A stretch of 64,000 bases of DNA from Maricaulis sp048268525 (lineage in GTDB: Bacteria; Pseudomonadota; Alphaproteobacteria; Caulobacterales; Maricaulaceae): positions 17,997-81,996 of the forward strand of contig NZ_JBLWVH010000016.1 of the NCBI RefSeq assembly GCF_048268525.1, read 5' to 3'. The translations under genes were made by a program, and so were the position numbers. Of this stretch, positions 16,571-26,663 are shown piece after piece; position 1 is the first letter of the stretch, and each line of letters begins with the position of its first letter. Below the pieces are notes generated by a model. The model saw nothing but the letters and a program-made list of their open reading frames with translations, did no database searches and was not told the origin of the DNA.

Positions 16571-17126
16571 ATCGCTCCTCAGCTCTATCGGTCGCGTCCT
16601 GGCAAGTGCTCTGGGTCGCTTTCGTGACGATCGCCGCGGCGTTTCCGCGGTCGAGTTCGCCTTGATCGCGCCCTTCATGATCCTGCTCTATCTCGGCTCG
16701 GTCGAGATCAGCCTGGCCCTGTCCATCGACCGCAAGATCACGTCGGTCTCCAGCGCCCTCGCCGACCTGGTGGCCCAGGATGATGTCATCACCGACGACG
16801 AAATATCCGACATCCTCAATGCCGGTGCGGTGATTGTCGCCCCGTTTGACCCGGTTCCCCTGGAAATCCGTATCACCTCGATCCTGATGGATGCGGCCGG
16901 CGAGGTCGAAGTTCAATGGTCCGACGCTGACGGCATGTCACCCTATGCCGAGGGCAGCGCGATCTCGGTGCCGGACGGTGTCCTGGAACGCAATCGCTCG
17001 GTGATCATGGTGGAGGTCGAATACCGCTATGAGACGATGTTCGGCGAACTGGGCGTCAATCATTTCGATATCTCGGAAATCTTCTACCTGCGCCCTCGCC
17101 GGTCGATCGTGGTGTCGCGCAGCTAG
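16563..17126 (+). CDS. TadE/TadG-like pseudopilin
   Basis: A 187-residue second TadE-type protein with DRRGVSAVEFALIAPFMILL (about residues 23-42) as prepilin-like signal and helix, then a periplasmic domain without von Willebrand-type repeats, so it is not a full-length TadG. It overlaps the preceding TadE gene by 8 bases and is translationally coupled to it. Its TAG stop shares CTAG with the stop of the convergent pabC gene. Confidence 0.82.
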   Translation: MTRSLLSSIGRVLASALGRFRDDRRGVSAVEFALIAPFMILLYLGSVEISLALSIDRKITSVSSALADLVAQDDVITDDEISDILNAGAVIVAPFDPVPLEIRITSILMDAAGEVEVQWSDADGMSPYAEGSAISVPDGVLERNRSVIMVEVEYRYETMFGELGVNHFDISEIFYLRPRRSIVVSRS

Positions 17127-17923
17127 GCGAACAGCGCCGCTATACGGGACGGCAACTCGCCGGACCCGAGCGCCCGCCCGTCCAGCCCGGTCACTGGAAC
17201 AGCGCCAAACGCGGCATTGGTGACGAAGACAGCCTCGGCGCCTTCAAGCACATCCAGTCCGAAAGCACCGGTCTCGACCGGCATCGAATCCAGGATTTCC
17301 GCGCGCACCGTTCCGGCCAGGACACCGCAAGCCGTCGCCGGCGTGTAGATCTCGCCGCCGATCAGCCAGAACAGGTTGGCGCAATCGCAGCCGGATACAT
17401 TGCCACGCGTATCCAGCAGCAGGGCCATGTCGGCGCCCTGTCCGCGTGCCTGACGTCGGGCCTGGATATTGTCCATATAGGAGAGTGTCTTGTGACGCGC
17501 GGCGAGGCTGGCCGGCGAGCGCCGGATTTCGCTGAGCCCCAGCCGGACCGAGGCCGGCGGCGTCGAACGCGGAGCGGCAGTCAGGGTCAGCGAGGGTACC
17601 AGCTCGTCCGGCCGATCCAGGCCCCGAAGCCCGGGCCCTGATGTGAGGGTCAGGCGCACAATGGCGTCCTTCAGGGCATTGCGGGCCACCAGTTCTGCGA
17701 CCAGCTCGGCAATGCTGTCGCTGTCGCGCGGCCCGGGCAGGCCCAGCTCGGCCGCGCTGCGGGTCAGCCGCGCCATGTGGCGGTCCAGCCGGACCACCTT
17801 GCCCTTGATCACATGCAAGGTCTCGAACAACCCGTCGCCCAACAGGACGCCGCGGTCCGCCAGTGCCCAGCCGGTCTGTCCGGCTTCCAGCCATTCCCCG
17901 TCCTTGAAGGCAATGCCCGTCAT
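17123..17923 (-). CDS. pabC: Class IV aminotransferase, probable aminodeoxychorismate lyase
   Basis: A 266-residue PLP enzyme that would release 4-aminobenzoate and pyruvate from aminodeoxychorismate (folate synthesis). Fold type IV features are the N-terminal DRGVLLGDGLFETL, the PLP lysine in HKTLSYMDN, and CANLFWLIGGEIYTP. The glutamate normally found seven residues before the NLFW block, which contacts the PLP ring nitrogen, is replaced (GNVSGCDCANLFW). It overlaps pabB as ATGA, which supports the PabC name; D-amino-acid or branched-chain aminotransferase activity is the alternative. Confidence 0.8.
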   Translation of the reverse strand: MTGIAFKDGEWLEAGQTGWALADRGVLLGDGLFETLHVIKGKVVRLDRHMARLTRSAAELGLPGPRDSDSIAELVAELVARNALKDAIVRLTLTSGPGLRGLDRPDELVPSLTLTAAPRSTPPASVRLGLSEIRRSPASLAARHKTLSYMDNIQARRQARGQGADMALLLDTRGNVSGCDCANLFWLIGGEIYTPATACGVLAGTVRAEILDSMPVETGAFGLDVLEGAEAVFVTNAAFGAVPVTGLDGRALGSGELPSRIAALFA

Positions 17924-19215
17924 GACTCCCCCGCTCCCAGCGCCCGGCGCAAGGCCGACACCTTGGTCAGTGTTTCCTCATACTCCGAGACCGGGTCGCT
18001 GTCGGCGACAATGCCGCCACCCGACCGCAGGCTGGCGCACCAGCCACCACCCTCTTCATCCCGACGCAGGGCCGCCGTCCGGATCATGACATTGAGATCC
18101 ATATCGCCGCTGTCACAATCGATCCACCCCAGCGCACCGCAATAGGCGCCGCGCGGTTCGCCTTCCAGTTCAGAGATGATTTCCATCGCCCTCACCTTGG
18201 GCGCGCCGGTGATCGAGCCCGGCGGGAAGCTGGCCGCCAGCAGGTCGAGCACGTCATGATCGGCCGCCAACTCGCCTTCGACCACCGAGACCAGATGGTG
18301 GACATTGGCATAGCTCTCGATGTCACACAGGGCCGGCACCCGGACCGAGCCGGGACGGCAGACGCGTGACAGATCATTGCGCATCAGATCGACGATCATC
18401 AGGTTCTCGGCCCGATCCTTGGCGCTGGCCGACAGTTCCGCCGCCAATTGCCGGTCCTCGACCGGGTCGGCGGCCCGCCGCCGGGTACCCTTGATCGGTC
18501 GCGCCTCGATGCGCCCGCCATCAACCCGCAGGAAGCGTTCGGGCGAATTGGTCAGCACGATCCGGTCGGCGTCGAGACAGAGATAGGCTGCGTGCGGGGC
18601 GGGTGAATGCGCGCACAAACGCCGGAAGACCGGCCAGGGCGTGTCTGCCGGGTCGAGACGGACATCGAAGGCCTGGGACAGGTTGACCTGAAAGACATCG
18701 CCGGCATGGACATAATCACGCGCCTTGCGCGCCGCGGCGAGATAGGTGTCGCGATCCCAGCGCGGCGACCAGTCGGCAGTCCCGGCAGGGACTGGCAGGT
18801 CAGTGGACGCATCAACCGCCTCGATCGCCGCGGCCATCTCTTGTGCCGCTTCGCGCGAGTTGCCGCGTACCACTAGCGTCCCCGCACCCCGGTCGAACTC
18901 GGCCCAGGCCGGATAGTGGGCCATCGCCAGCGGCGGCCAGCGCGGATCGAGATCGGGCAGGCGCTCGAAGGCGGCGGCAAGATCATAACCCAGCAGTCCG
19001 GCCCACATGCCGCCATCACGCCGGGCGACGGCCGCGAACCGGTCGAAGCCTTCCCGGCCCTCGCCGACCAGAACCTGGTCGGGTGACACAAACAGACGCG
19101 CCCGCTCCTGCCGCCCGTCATGCAGAAGCAAGGCGTGCGGCTGGTCGCTCCACGGCGTGAACGCCGTGACCGGATCACGCCAGGCAAGTGAAACTTCGTG
19201 TCGGGAAACCGCCAT
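17920..19215 (-). CDS. pabB: Aminodeoxychorismate synthase component I
   Basis: A 431-residue chorismate-binding enzyme that makes 4-amino-4-deoxychorismate with a glutaminase partner. The C-terminal chorismate-binding domain (about 165-420) has IEARPIKGTRRR, NLMIVDLMRNDLSRVC and the signature SFPPGSITGAPKVRAMEIISELE in shortened form, ending with SGGGIVADSDPVSEYEET. The ATG at 19215 is preferred over an in-frame TTG at 19245. No pabA is in the window. It overlaps pabC by four bases. Confidence 0.9.
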   Translation of the reverse strand: MAVSRHEVSLAWRDPVTAFTPWSDQPHALLLHDGRQERARLFVSPDQVLVGEGREGFDRFAAVARRDGGMWAGLLGYDLAAAFERLPDLDPRWPPLAMAHYPAWAEFDRGAGTLVVRGNSREAAQEMAAAIEAVDASTDLPVPAGTADWSPRWDRDTYLAAARKARDYVHAGDVFQVNLSQAFDVRLDPADTPWPVFRRLCAHSPAPHAAYLCLDADRIVLTNSPERFLRVDGGRIEARPIKGTRRRAADPVEDRQLAAELSASAKDRAENLMIVDLMRNDLSRVCRPGSVRVPALCDIESYANVHHLVSVVEGELAADHDVLDLLAASFPPGSITGAPKVRAMEIISELEGEPRGAYCGALGWIDCDSGDMDLNVMIRTAALRRDEEGGGWCASLRSGGGIVADSDPVSEYEETLTKVSALRRALGAGES

Positions 19216-19229
19216 CGGGCGCGCGCGGC

Positions 19230-20000
<771 letters not shown>

Positions 20001-20094
20001 GTATCGGAGGTACGCAATCACCTGCCCCGCGACAAGGCTGCCGCCCGACAAAATCCGTTGACGGCTGAATACACCGCCAACAGGCCTGACGGGA

Positions 20095-20727
20095 TCAACC
20101 GACCTCCGCCTCGCCTATTTCCTCCAGGAGGCGACGATACTGCCCGATCAGGAAGCGCTCCTGCGAGGCCAGTTCGGTAAAGCCGATCTGGGTGAAACGC
20201 AGGCTGGGCACGAGGTCCTGGGGGCTCATGATCTGCGGGCCGGAAAACATCAGTTCGACAATTTGCCGCCAGGTCGATTCCACGCCATAGGCCTGCATTT
20301 CATAGATGCGGGCTACTTCCGACACGCGCTCATAAGGCAGCACATTCAGCCGACCATGTTGCTGCGCATGTTCCCAGGCAAAACGCGACAGACCGGGCGC
20401 ATTGACCCCGCGTGGCAGGACTCTCGGGAATTCGTCGAACAACACGCCCTCGGCCAGTTCCGGCGAGGCTTCGATCTCTGCCAGCCGCGCGCCGATCCGC
20501 TCGACCACTTCTTCGTGATAGGCGACGACATCTTCCAGCGCCTCGATATTGGCCTCGATCTCGGCCACCACACGCCCCATCGCCGCCTCGGCGGCGCGCC
20601 GGTCGGCCACATCCTCACGCCATTCATTGACCAGAAAACCGAGCACCACCGCAAAGACGATAAGCGTCCCCTCGACCACGGCGCGACCGAACCAGGAGGG
20701 GAGTGAGGGCGTGTTGGCAGTCGACAT
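20095..20727 (-). CDS. Membrane-anchored coiled-coil protein of unknown function
   Basis: A 210-residue protein with one N-terminal helix (about 17-36, VEGTLIVFAVVLGFLVNEW) and a long charged helical region after it (about 40-100) likely to form a coiled coil in the periplasm or cytoplasm. The pattern of a helix ending LGFLVNEWRE followed by helices resembles a DUF6090-like group, but I cannot confirm that. It stands alone between the phosphatase and AMP nucleosidase genes. Confidence 0.6.
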   Translation of the reverse strand: MSTANTPSLPSWFGRAVVEGTLIVFAVVLGFLVNEWREDVADRRAAEAAMGRVVAEIEANIEALEDVVAYHEEVVERIGARLAEIEASPELAEGVLFDEFPRVLPRGVNAPGLSRFAWEHAQQHGRLNVLPYERVSEVARIYEMQAYGVESTWRQIVELMFSGPQIMSPQDLVPSLRFTQIGFTELASQERFLIGQYRRLLEEIGEAEVG

Positions 20728-20907
20728 GGGCAGGTCCGGTATTGTTTCAGACGAGACTATGCAGAATTGCCGCCGGACAACAACAGGACTGACAAGGCTT
20801 GAGTCCCGGACAGCGTCTCCCCGACCTGACGGGGTTACAGGACGCGCGAGGCGCGAAGGCCTCCTTATTCACTTGTCAGCCTACCAGCCGCGTCCCCCGT
20901 TCCCCCC

Positions 20908-22374
20908 CTACCTGAACGGCGGCTCGTCGAAGCTGCGCAGTTTGCGTGAATGCAGGGCCTCGCCCTCGTCGCGTTTGAGGATTTCCACCGTCTCGATTCC
21001 GGCGGCCAGGTGCTCCGACACCGAGCGCTGATAGAAGAGATTGGCGGCGCCGGGCAGTTTCAGCTCACCATGCAACGGTTTGTCGGAGACGCAGAGCAGC
21101 GTGCCGTACGGCACACGCAGGCGCAGGCCATTGGCAGCTATCGTGGCGGATTCCATGTCAACGGCAATGGCGCGAGACTGGTTGATGCGCCGCGCCTGGG
21201 CGGCATAGCGCAGCTCCCAGTTGCGGTCGGCATAGGTGGCGACGGTGCCGGTGCGCAGACGTGCTTTCAGCGCTTCGCGATTATCGCCGGAGACCGACGC
21301 AACGCCCTGTTCCAGAGCGATCTGGATCTCGGCGATCGGCGGGATCGGGACTTCCAGCGGAAGGTCCTCATCCAGCACTGCGTCATAGCGCAGATAGGCG
21401 TGGGCCAGCACATAATCCCCAAGGCGCTGCGAGTGACGCAGCCCGCCGCAATGGCCGATCATCAGCCAGCACTGGGGGCGCAGAACGGCGAGATGGTCGG
21501 TGATCGTCTTGGCGTTGGACGGGCCGACCCCGATATTGACCAGGGTGATGCCGCGACCGCCCGGGGCGATCAGGTGGTAGGCCGGCATCTGGAAACGGCG
21601 CCAGGGCGCGCCCTCGACCACGGCATGGGCGTTCGGCGTATCGGCATCGACGCGCACATTGCCGGCCGCCGAAAAGGCCTCGTAGTGATTGTCTTCCTTC
21701 AGCTGGCGGATCGCCCAGGCCGTGAAGGCGTCGACATAGCGGTGGTAATTGGTGAAGAGGATGAATTGCTGCGTGTCCTCATAGGGCGTGCCGGTGTAGT
21801 GGCGCAGCCGCTGCAGCGAATAATCGACCCGGGGTGCCTCGAACAGGGAGAGCGGCTTGACCGCTTCCTGCTGCATCACCTTGAGCCCGTTGGGCAGGTC
21901 ATCATTGACCTTGGACAGGTCGGCATAAGGGAAGTGGCGGACCAGATCAGCCGGCGAGGCCGCGTCCATGTCCAGATCGTCGGCGCCGTCGAGCACATAG
22001 GAGAAGGGGATCTCCGTCTCTGACGGCCCGGTCTCGATGGTGATCTCGTACTGGTCGGCCAGCAGGGTCAGTTGCTCGATCAGATAATCGGCGAACAGCT
22101 CGGGATGGGTGATGGTGGAGGCGTAGAGCCCGGTATCGGTAAACTTGCCGAAGGCGCGGCTGACCGGCGGCGGCGGGCCGTCCGGCTCATAGGTCACGCG
22201 CAGTTCGGGATAAACAAAAGCCCCCGACTTTCGCGTCGCTTCCGACGGCGGCGGTCCGCCATCAAGGAAGGTTTTCAACGCGGTCTGGAGGCGTTCAACG
22301 GACGTCTGGTAGAGCGCTTCGAGTTGCTCCACCGCTTCAGCGGGTGTCTTTGCGACCTTATAGTCTTTTTTCAT
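20908..22374 (-). CDS. amn: AMP nucleosidase
   Basis: A 488-residue enzyme that hydrolyses AMP to adenine and ribose 5-phosphate. The N-terminal regulatory domain (about 1-180) is followed by a phosphorylase-like catalytic domain with TLVNIGVGPSNAKTITDHLAV in part, MIGHCGGLRHSQ, YVLAHAYLR and VDMESATIAANG. Length equals the E. coli enzyme (about 484). The ATG at 22374 has a GAGAG-type site just upstream; ATG at 22386 is also possible. It is divergent from the lysC-lysA fusion. Confidence 0.92.
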   Translation of the reverse strand: MKKDYKVAKTPAEAVEQLEALYQTSVERLQTALKTFLDGGPPPSEATRKSGAFVYPELRVTYEPDGPPPPVSRAFGKFTDTGLYASTITHPELFADYLIEQLTLLADQYEITIETGPSETEIPFSYVLDGADDLDMDAASPADLVRHFPYADLSKVNDDLPNGLKVMQQEAVKPLSLFEAPRVDYSLQRLRHYTGTPYEDTQQFILFTNYHRYVDAFTAWAIRQLKEDNHYEAFSAAGNVRVDADTPNAHAVVEGAPWRRFQMPAYHLIAPGGRGITLVNIGVGPSNAKTITDHLAVLRPQCWLMIGHCGGLRHSQRLGDYVLAHAYLRYDAVLDEDLPLEVPIPPIAEIQIALEQGVASVSGDNREALKARLRTGTVATYADRNWELRYAAQARRINQSRAIAVDMESATIAANGLRLRVPYGTLLCVSDKPLHGELKLPGAANLFYQRSVSEHLAAGIETVEILKRDEGEALHSRKLRSFDEPPFR

Positions 22375-22541
22375 CGCCGCTCTCATGCCCGATTTTGCGC
22401 GCCGGATAAAGGGCAAACCCGCTTCCCGGAAATGCAGACTGCCAAAACTCCATGACAGTCGTATTCAGAGATTGGCGTCGCGGCTTTGAACGGATATGCA
22501 CGCCGGTTGCCCGGCACGGGCATAAGAACGGAGAATTCAAC

Positions 22542-25115
22542 ATGGAACATGCGCAAAGTTGGGTCGTCCTGAAATTTGGCGGCACCAGCGTTAAATCGCT
22601 GGCTGATTGGCGTGTGATTTCGAAACGGATCGAAGCGGTGAGGGCTGAGGGCAAGCGCGTCTTCGTCGTCCATTCCGCCATCGCCACCATCTCCAACCTG
22701 CTCGACACGCTGGTCGCCCGCGCCGTCGAGGGTGAGGGCGAGGCCGAGCTGGCCGCGATCAAGGCGCGCCACCTGGAGCTCGCCGACGAGCTGGGTGTGG
22801 ACGGCAACAACCTCCTCGCCGACCATTTCGACGCGCTGACCCGGCTTCGCGCCGGCCTGGCGCTGACCGGCGATGCCTCGCCGCGCCTGAAAGCGCGCAT
22901 CATGGCCCAGGGCGAGCTGATGGCGACCCGCCTCGGCCAGGCCTGGCTGGCCAGGGGCGGCACCGACTCGATCTGGCTGGATGCGCGCGACCACCTCGCC
23001 GCCCTGCCCGCCCCGGGTGCGCGCGGCTATCTGGCCGTCGATTGTGAGCATGACCGCGATGACGAACTGCTGCGCCTGTGCGCCGAACTGCCGCCGGTCG
23101 TCGTCACGCAAGGCTTCATCGCCCGGCGCGAAGATGGAGATACGGCCCTTCTCGGGCGCGGCGGATCGGATACTTCGGCCAGCTATTTCGCCGCCAAGCT
23201 GGGCGCCGAGCGGATCGAAATCTGGACCGATGTGCCCGGCTTCTTCTCGGCCGATCCGCGCCTGACCGGTGCCGCCCGCCAGATCCGCTCGCTCGCCTAT
23301 GCCGAAGCCCAGGAACTGGCCTCGATGGGCGCCGGCGTGCTGCATCCGCGTGCCATCTCACCGGTCCGCAAGGCCGGGATCGAAATGCAGGTGTTGTGCA
23401 CCCACCGCCCGGACATGTCCGGCACCACCATCTCGGTCAATCCGTCCGAGGACGCGCCGCGCCTGAAAGCGGTATCGGTCAAGCAGGGCGTGCGCCTGAT
23501 CACGCTGGAAACCGACGGCATGTGGCGCGCTTCGGGCTTTTTGTCGAAAGCCTTTGAACCCTTCGCCCGCCACGGCGTCTCGATCGACCTGGTCTCGACC
23601 TCGGAAACCTCCGTCACCGTCTCGCTGGACGATGATCCGGGCCTGACCCCGGACGTGCTCGGCGCGCTGGAGGACGACCTGGCCGAAATCGCCCGCGTCG
23701 AAATCATCGAGAATTGCGCCGCCGTCAGCCTGGTCGGTCGCGGCGTGCGCGCCCTGCTGGCCCAGTTCGGCCCGGCGATGGAGGCCTTTGCCCATTATCC
23801 GGTCCGCCTGGTCTCGCAAGCGGCCAACGATCTCAATCTCACCGTTGTTGTCGATGGCGACCAGGGCAAGCCACTGTGCCGCCGCCTGCACGACCAGCTG
23901 ATCCAGCCCAAGCCGATGGACAGGACCTTCGGCCCGTCCTGGCGCGAGATCGGCGAAAACCTGACCGAGACCGCCCCGGCGGGAACCGGCACCTGGTGGC
24001 GCGCCAAGCGTCAGGCCCTGCTGGATCTCTGCCCGGTTGATGGCGCGACCTATGTCTACGACCTCGAGACCGTGAAAACGCGCGCCTCGGCCGTTGCCGG
24101 TCTCAAGGGGCTGGATCGTGGCTGGTATGCGATGAAGGCCAATGGCCATCCCGACATGATCCGCACCGCGGTTGCGGCCGGGCTGGGCGTGGAATGCGTC
24201 TCGATCAACGAAGTCCAGGCCGCCCGCAAGGCGGTGCCGGACCTGCCGGTCGACCGCATCCTCTTCACCCCCAATTTCGCGCCCAGGGCGGAATACGCCC
24301 AGGCGCTGGAGATGGGCATCCACCTGACCCTGGACGGTCTGCACCCGCTGCGCGCCTGGCCGGAGATTTTCAAGGGCCGCAAGATCACGCTGCGGATCAA
24401 TCCCCAGCGCCCGGAAGGTCATCACAAACATGTCCGCACGGCCGGGCCGGAGGCCAAATTCGGTCTGCATGCCGACGAGCTGGTTGAGGCGCGCGACCTC
24501 GCGAAGAAGGCCGGCGCCATCATCAACGGCCTGCACGTGCATTCCGGCTCGGGGATTTCCGATCCCGATCACTGGCGCCGTGTCGGCCTCTTCCTGGTGG
24601 ACACCGCCCGCGACATGCCCGATGTCGAAATCCTCGATCTCGGCGGCGGTCTCTCGGTCGATGAAGCCTCCGGCGTGCGCCGCATCGACATGGCGGCGCT
24701 CGACCAAGTCCTGACCGACCTCAAGACGGCCCATCCCAGATACCAGCTCTGGATCGAGCCGGGCCGCTATATCTCGGCCGAGTCGGGCGTACTGCTGGCC
24801 CGCGTCACCCAGCTCAAACACACACCGGATGCGCGCTTTGTCGGCATCAATACCGGCATGAACTCACTCATCCGCCCGGCGCTTTACGGTGCCCGCCACG
24901 AGATTGTGAACCTGACGCGGCTCGACGAAGCGCCCGCCTGGATCGCCGACATTGTCGGCCCGATCTGCGAAACCGCCGACCGGTTGGGCGCCCAGCGCCT
25001 GATGCCGGAGACGCAGGAAGGCGATGTCATCCTGATCGCCAATGGCGGCGCCTATGGGCGGGTCATGGCGTCGAGCTATAATATGCGCGAACCGGCGGGT
25101 GAGGCTGTGATTTAG
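22542..25115 (+). CDS. Bifunctional aspartokinase/diaminopimelate decarboxylase
   Basis: An 857-residue fusion of the first and last enzymes of lysine synthesis. Residues 1-470 are aspartokinase: VLKFGGTSV at the start (Lys11), the substrate loop GFIARREDGDTALLGRGGSDTSA, and two ACT regulatory domains (about 315-465). Residues 490-857 are a fold III PLP decarboxylase with Lys532 in YAMKANGH, HVHSGSGISD, LDLGGGLSVD and EPGRYISAESG. The decarboxylase end lacks nothing obvious. The ATG at 22542 follows GGAG. Such fusions are known in Xanthomonadales and some alphaproteobacteria. It likely couples feedback inhibition and product formation. Confidence 0.94.
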   Translation: MEHAQSWVVLKFGGTSVKSLADWRVISKRIEAVRAEGKRVFVVHSAIATISNLLDTLVARAVEGEGEAELAAIKARHLELADELGVDGNNLLADHFDALTRLRAGLALTGDASPRLKARIMAQGELMATRLGQAWLARGGTDSIWLDARDHLAALPAPGARGYLAVDCEHDRDDELLRLCAELPPVVVTQGFIARREDGDTALLGRGGSDTSASYFAAKLGAERIEIWTDVPGFFSADPRLTGAARQIRSLAYAEAQELASMGAGVLHPRAISPVRKAGIEMQVLCTHRPDMSGTTISVNPSEDAPRLKAVSVKQGVRLITLETDGMWRASGFLSKAFEPFARHGVSIDLVSTSETSVTVSLDDDPGLTPDVLGALEDDLAEIARVEIIENCAAVSLVGRGVRALLAQFGPAMEAFAHYPVRLVSQAANDLNLTVVVDGDQGKPLCRRLHDQLIQPKPMDRTFGPSWREIGENLTETAPAGTGTWWRAKRQALLDLCPVDGATYVYDLETVKTRASAVAGLKGLDRGWYAMKANGHPDMIRTAVAAGLGVECVSINEVQAARKAVPDLPVDRILFTPNFAPRAEYAQALEMGIHLTLDGLHPLRAWPEIFKGRKITLRINPQRPEGHHKHVRTAGPEAKFGLHADELVEARDLAKKAGAIINGLHVHSGSGISDPDHWRRVGLFLVDTARDMPDVEILDLGGGLSVDEASGVRRIDMAALDQVLTDLKTAHPRYQLWIEPGRYISAESGVLLARVTQLKHTPDARFVGINTGMNSLIRPALYGARHEIVNLTRLDEAPAWIADIVGPICETADRLGAQRLMPETQEGDVILIANGGAYGRVMASSYNMREPAGEAVI

Positions 25116-25825
25116 ACGCCCTCCTCTCCCCGACCCTGCGTTTTCATCCTGGATGGAAACGCAGGGCGGCGGCCGAAGCGCATGCGCAAGCTCGCATACA
25201 GTGTCAGACCAATGACCGTCAGCACTGGAGCCGACAATGCCAGCGGCGAGCGCAGGACGGGCGGCAGTACGGAATTATTGCCGAAGAAGAAGATGAAGCT
25301 GGCGATGAAGAGGGCAAAGCCCATGCGCCAGACATGCCGGGTCAGGCGCTGGCGGTCATTCGCCGGGCCGCGCCGCAGGGACAGGACATCAATGCCGGCA
25401 ATCCAGAACGCCACACCGCCAAGACTGTAGAAAGCCATGGGCGGCAAGTCGTTTAATGTGCCCGAGGGCAGGCTGGCGACCACCAGGCCGGAGCCGACCG
25501 CCGCGATGGCGACGAGGGAGATAAGGCCGGCGGCGACCCGCTCAGCCAGACCCGTAATCCGGGCGGCGGCCATCCAGCCGGTCGTCACGGCATGCCCGGC
25601 CAAGAGGGCGAGGAAGGCGGTGAACAGGATTGAGCGCGACAGGCTCATATACAGGCCACTGGCGCAAAGCAGCAGCATCGAGACCACAAATACCCGCCCG
25701 GCCAGGCGATGCGAAGTCCCGCCCTTGCGGACAAGAAAGGGCGTGCCGCCAGCAAGGAGGCAGATCACACCGACGAGGAAATGGAGCTGTCCGACAAGCG
25801 GCAGGCTGCTGATGGTGCTGATCAT
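25112..25825 (-). CDS. DUF2306-like membrane protein (first paralogue)
   Basis: A 237-residue inner-membrane protein with about seven helices. The N-terminal LVRKGGTSHRLAGRVFVVSM matches the DUF2306 pattern (charged loop then His-Arg), and RHVWRMGFALFIASFIFF is shared with the neighbour at 25822. Function unknown. The ATG at 25825 overlaps the neighbour's stop as ATGA, so both are co-translated. The 3' end overlaps the lysC-lysA stop by 4 bases. Confidence 0.72.
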   Translation of the reverse strand: MISTISSLPLVGQLHFLVGVICLLAGGTPFLVRKGGTSHRLAGRVFVVSMLLLCASGLYMSLSRSILFTAFLALLAGHAVTTGWMAAARITGLAERVAAGLISLVAIAAVGSGLVVASLPSGTLNDLPPMAFYSLGGVAFWIAGIDVLSLRRGPANDRQRLTRHVWRMGFALFIASFIFFFGNNSVLPPVLRSPLALSAPVLTVIGLTLYASLRMRFGRRPAFPSRMKTQGRGEEGV

Positions 25826-26511
25826 GACGCCGTTCCCGGATGACGGCGCGACCGCTTCAACAGCGTGCGAGCGAGGAATAACAGGATCAGCAAGGCCGTC
25901 AGCCCCTCGGGCAGGGACAGCAAGCCGCTCTCTCGCAACGCCTCGGGAAAGACACGGGCACCCGGTCCGGTGAAGAAGGACCCGACCGCAATGAAATAGG
26001 CCAGACCCATGCGCCAGAGATGGCGGGCGATGCGGTGACGCGGGGAGACGGGGCCGCGCACCAGCAAGGTCAGATCGGCGATTGCACCCATCGCGGTCAT
26101 CATGGCCAGCATCAGATAGTCCTCGGCGGCAAAACCGAACAGGCGGCCGGTCTCTGTCTGGAAGGCCATGACAGCCAGCGTCGTCAGTCCAGCCAGTCCG
26201 AAGAGGATGGCGGCCAGGGCCGTCCATTCGAAGGCACCAGGCCGGTGGGTCCGCCAGCGCGCGGTACGCCATCCGGTCAGAACCAGATAGGCGGCCAGCA
26301 GCCCGGCGAAGGCAGTGATCAACAGGCGTTCAGGATCCAGAAGGCCAATCACCGCGCCCGACAGGGCCGTTGCCAGCATCGAGACCAGGAAGAGCGATCC
26401 GGCAGCCCGGTGGATGGACTTGCCCTTGGGGGCCAGGAAAGCCATCCCGCCAGCGGCGACACAGAGCGTGCCGGTGAGGACATGAAAGAGTGTGAGCAAT
26501 TCGGGCGTCAT
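25822..26511 (-). CDS. DUF2306-like membrane protein (second paralogue)
   Basis: A 229-residue membrane protein with about seven helices. It shares FLAPKGKSIHRAAGSLFLVSM and RHLWRMGLAYFIAVGSFF with the gene at 25112, so the pair arose by tandem duplication. It is the first gene of the two and is divergent from an AraC-type regulator, with a repeat-rich control region between. Substrate or function cannot be read from the sequence. Confidence 0.72.
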   Translation of the reverse strand: MTPELLTLFHVLTGTLCVAAGGMAFLAPKGKSIHRAAGSLFLVSMLATALSGAVIGLLDPERLLITAFAGLLAAYLVLTGWRTARWRTHRPGAFEWTALAAILFGLAGLTTLAVMAFQTETGRLFGFAAEDYLMLAMMTAMGAIADLTLLVRGPVSPRHRIARHLWRMGLAYFIAVGSFFTGPGARVFPEALRESGLLSLPEGLTALLILLFLARTLLKRSRRHPGTAS

Positions 26512-26597
26512 GCTGGATTCCTGATTTGGCCTGTGTCAGAGAGCGAGGCTCGCAACATGTCGGTTTGCGAATATTTGCGCGCCTCGCCCTGCAGGCG

Positions 26598-26634
26598 CGG
26601 ACACCGGACATGTCCGGGCCAGCCGGTCCGGACA
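26598..26634. promoter_or_regulatory. Cluster of CGGACA half-sites with a perfect palindrome
   Basis: CGGACA occurs at 26598, 26605 and 26629 on the plus strand and inverted as TGTCCG at 26611. The middle pair makes the 14-base palindrome CCGGACATGTCCGG (26604-26617). It lies between the divergent DUF2306 gene and AraC-type regulator gene and is a likely operator for that regulator. Confidence 0.5.
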
Positions 26635-26663
26635 GGCAAACTCCAGCAAGGCGCATTGCCCGC

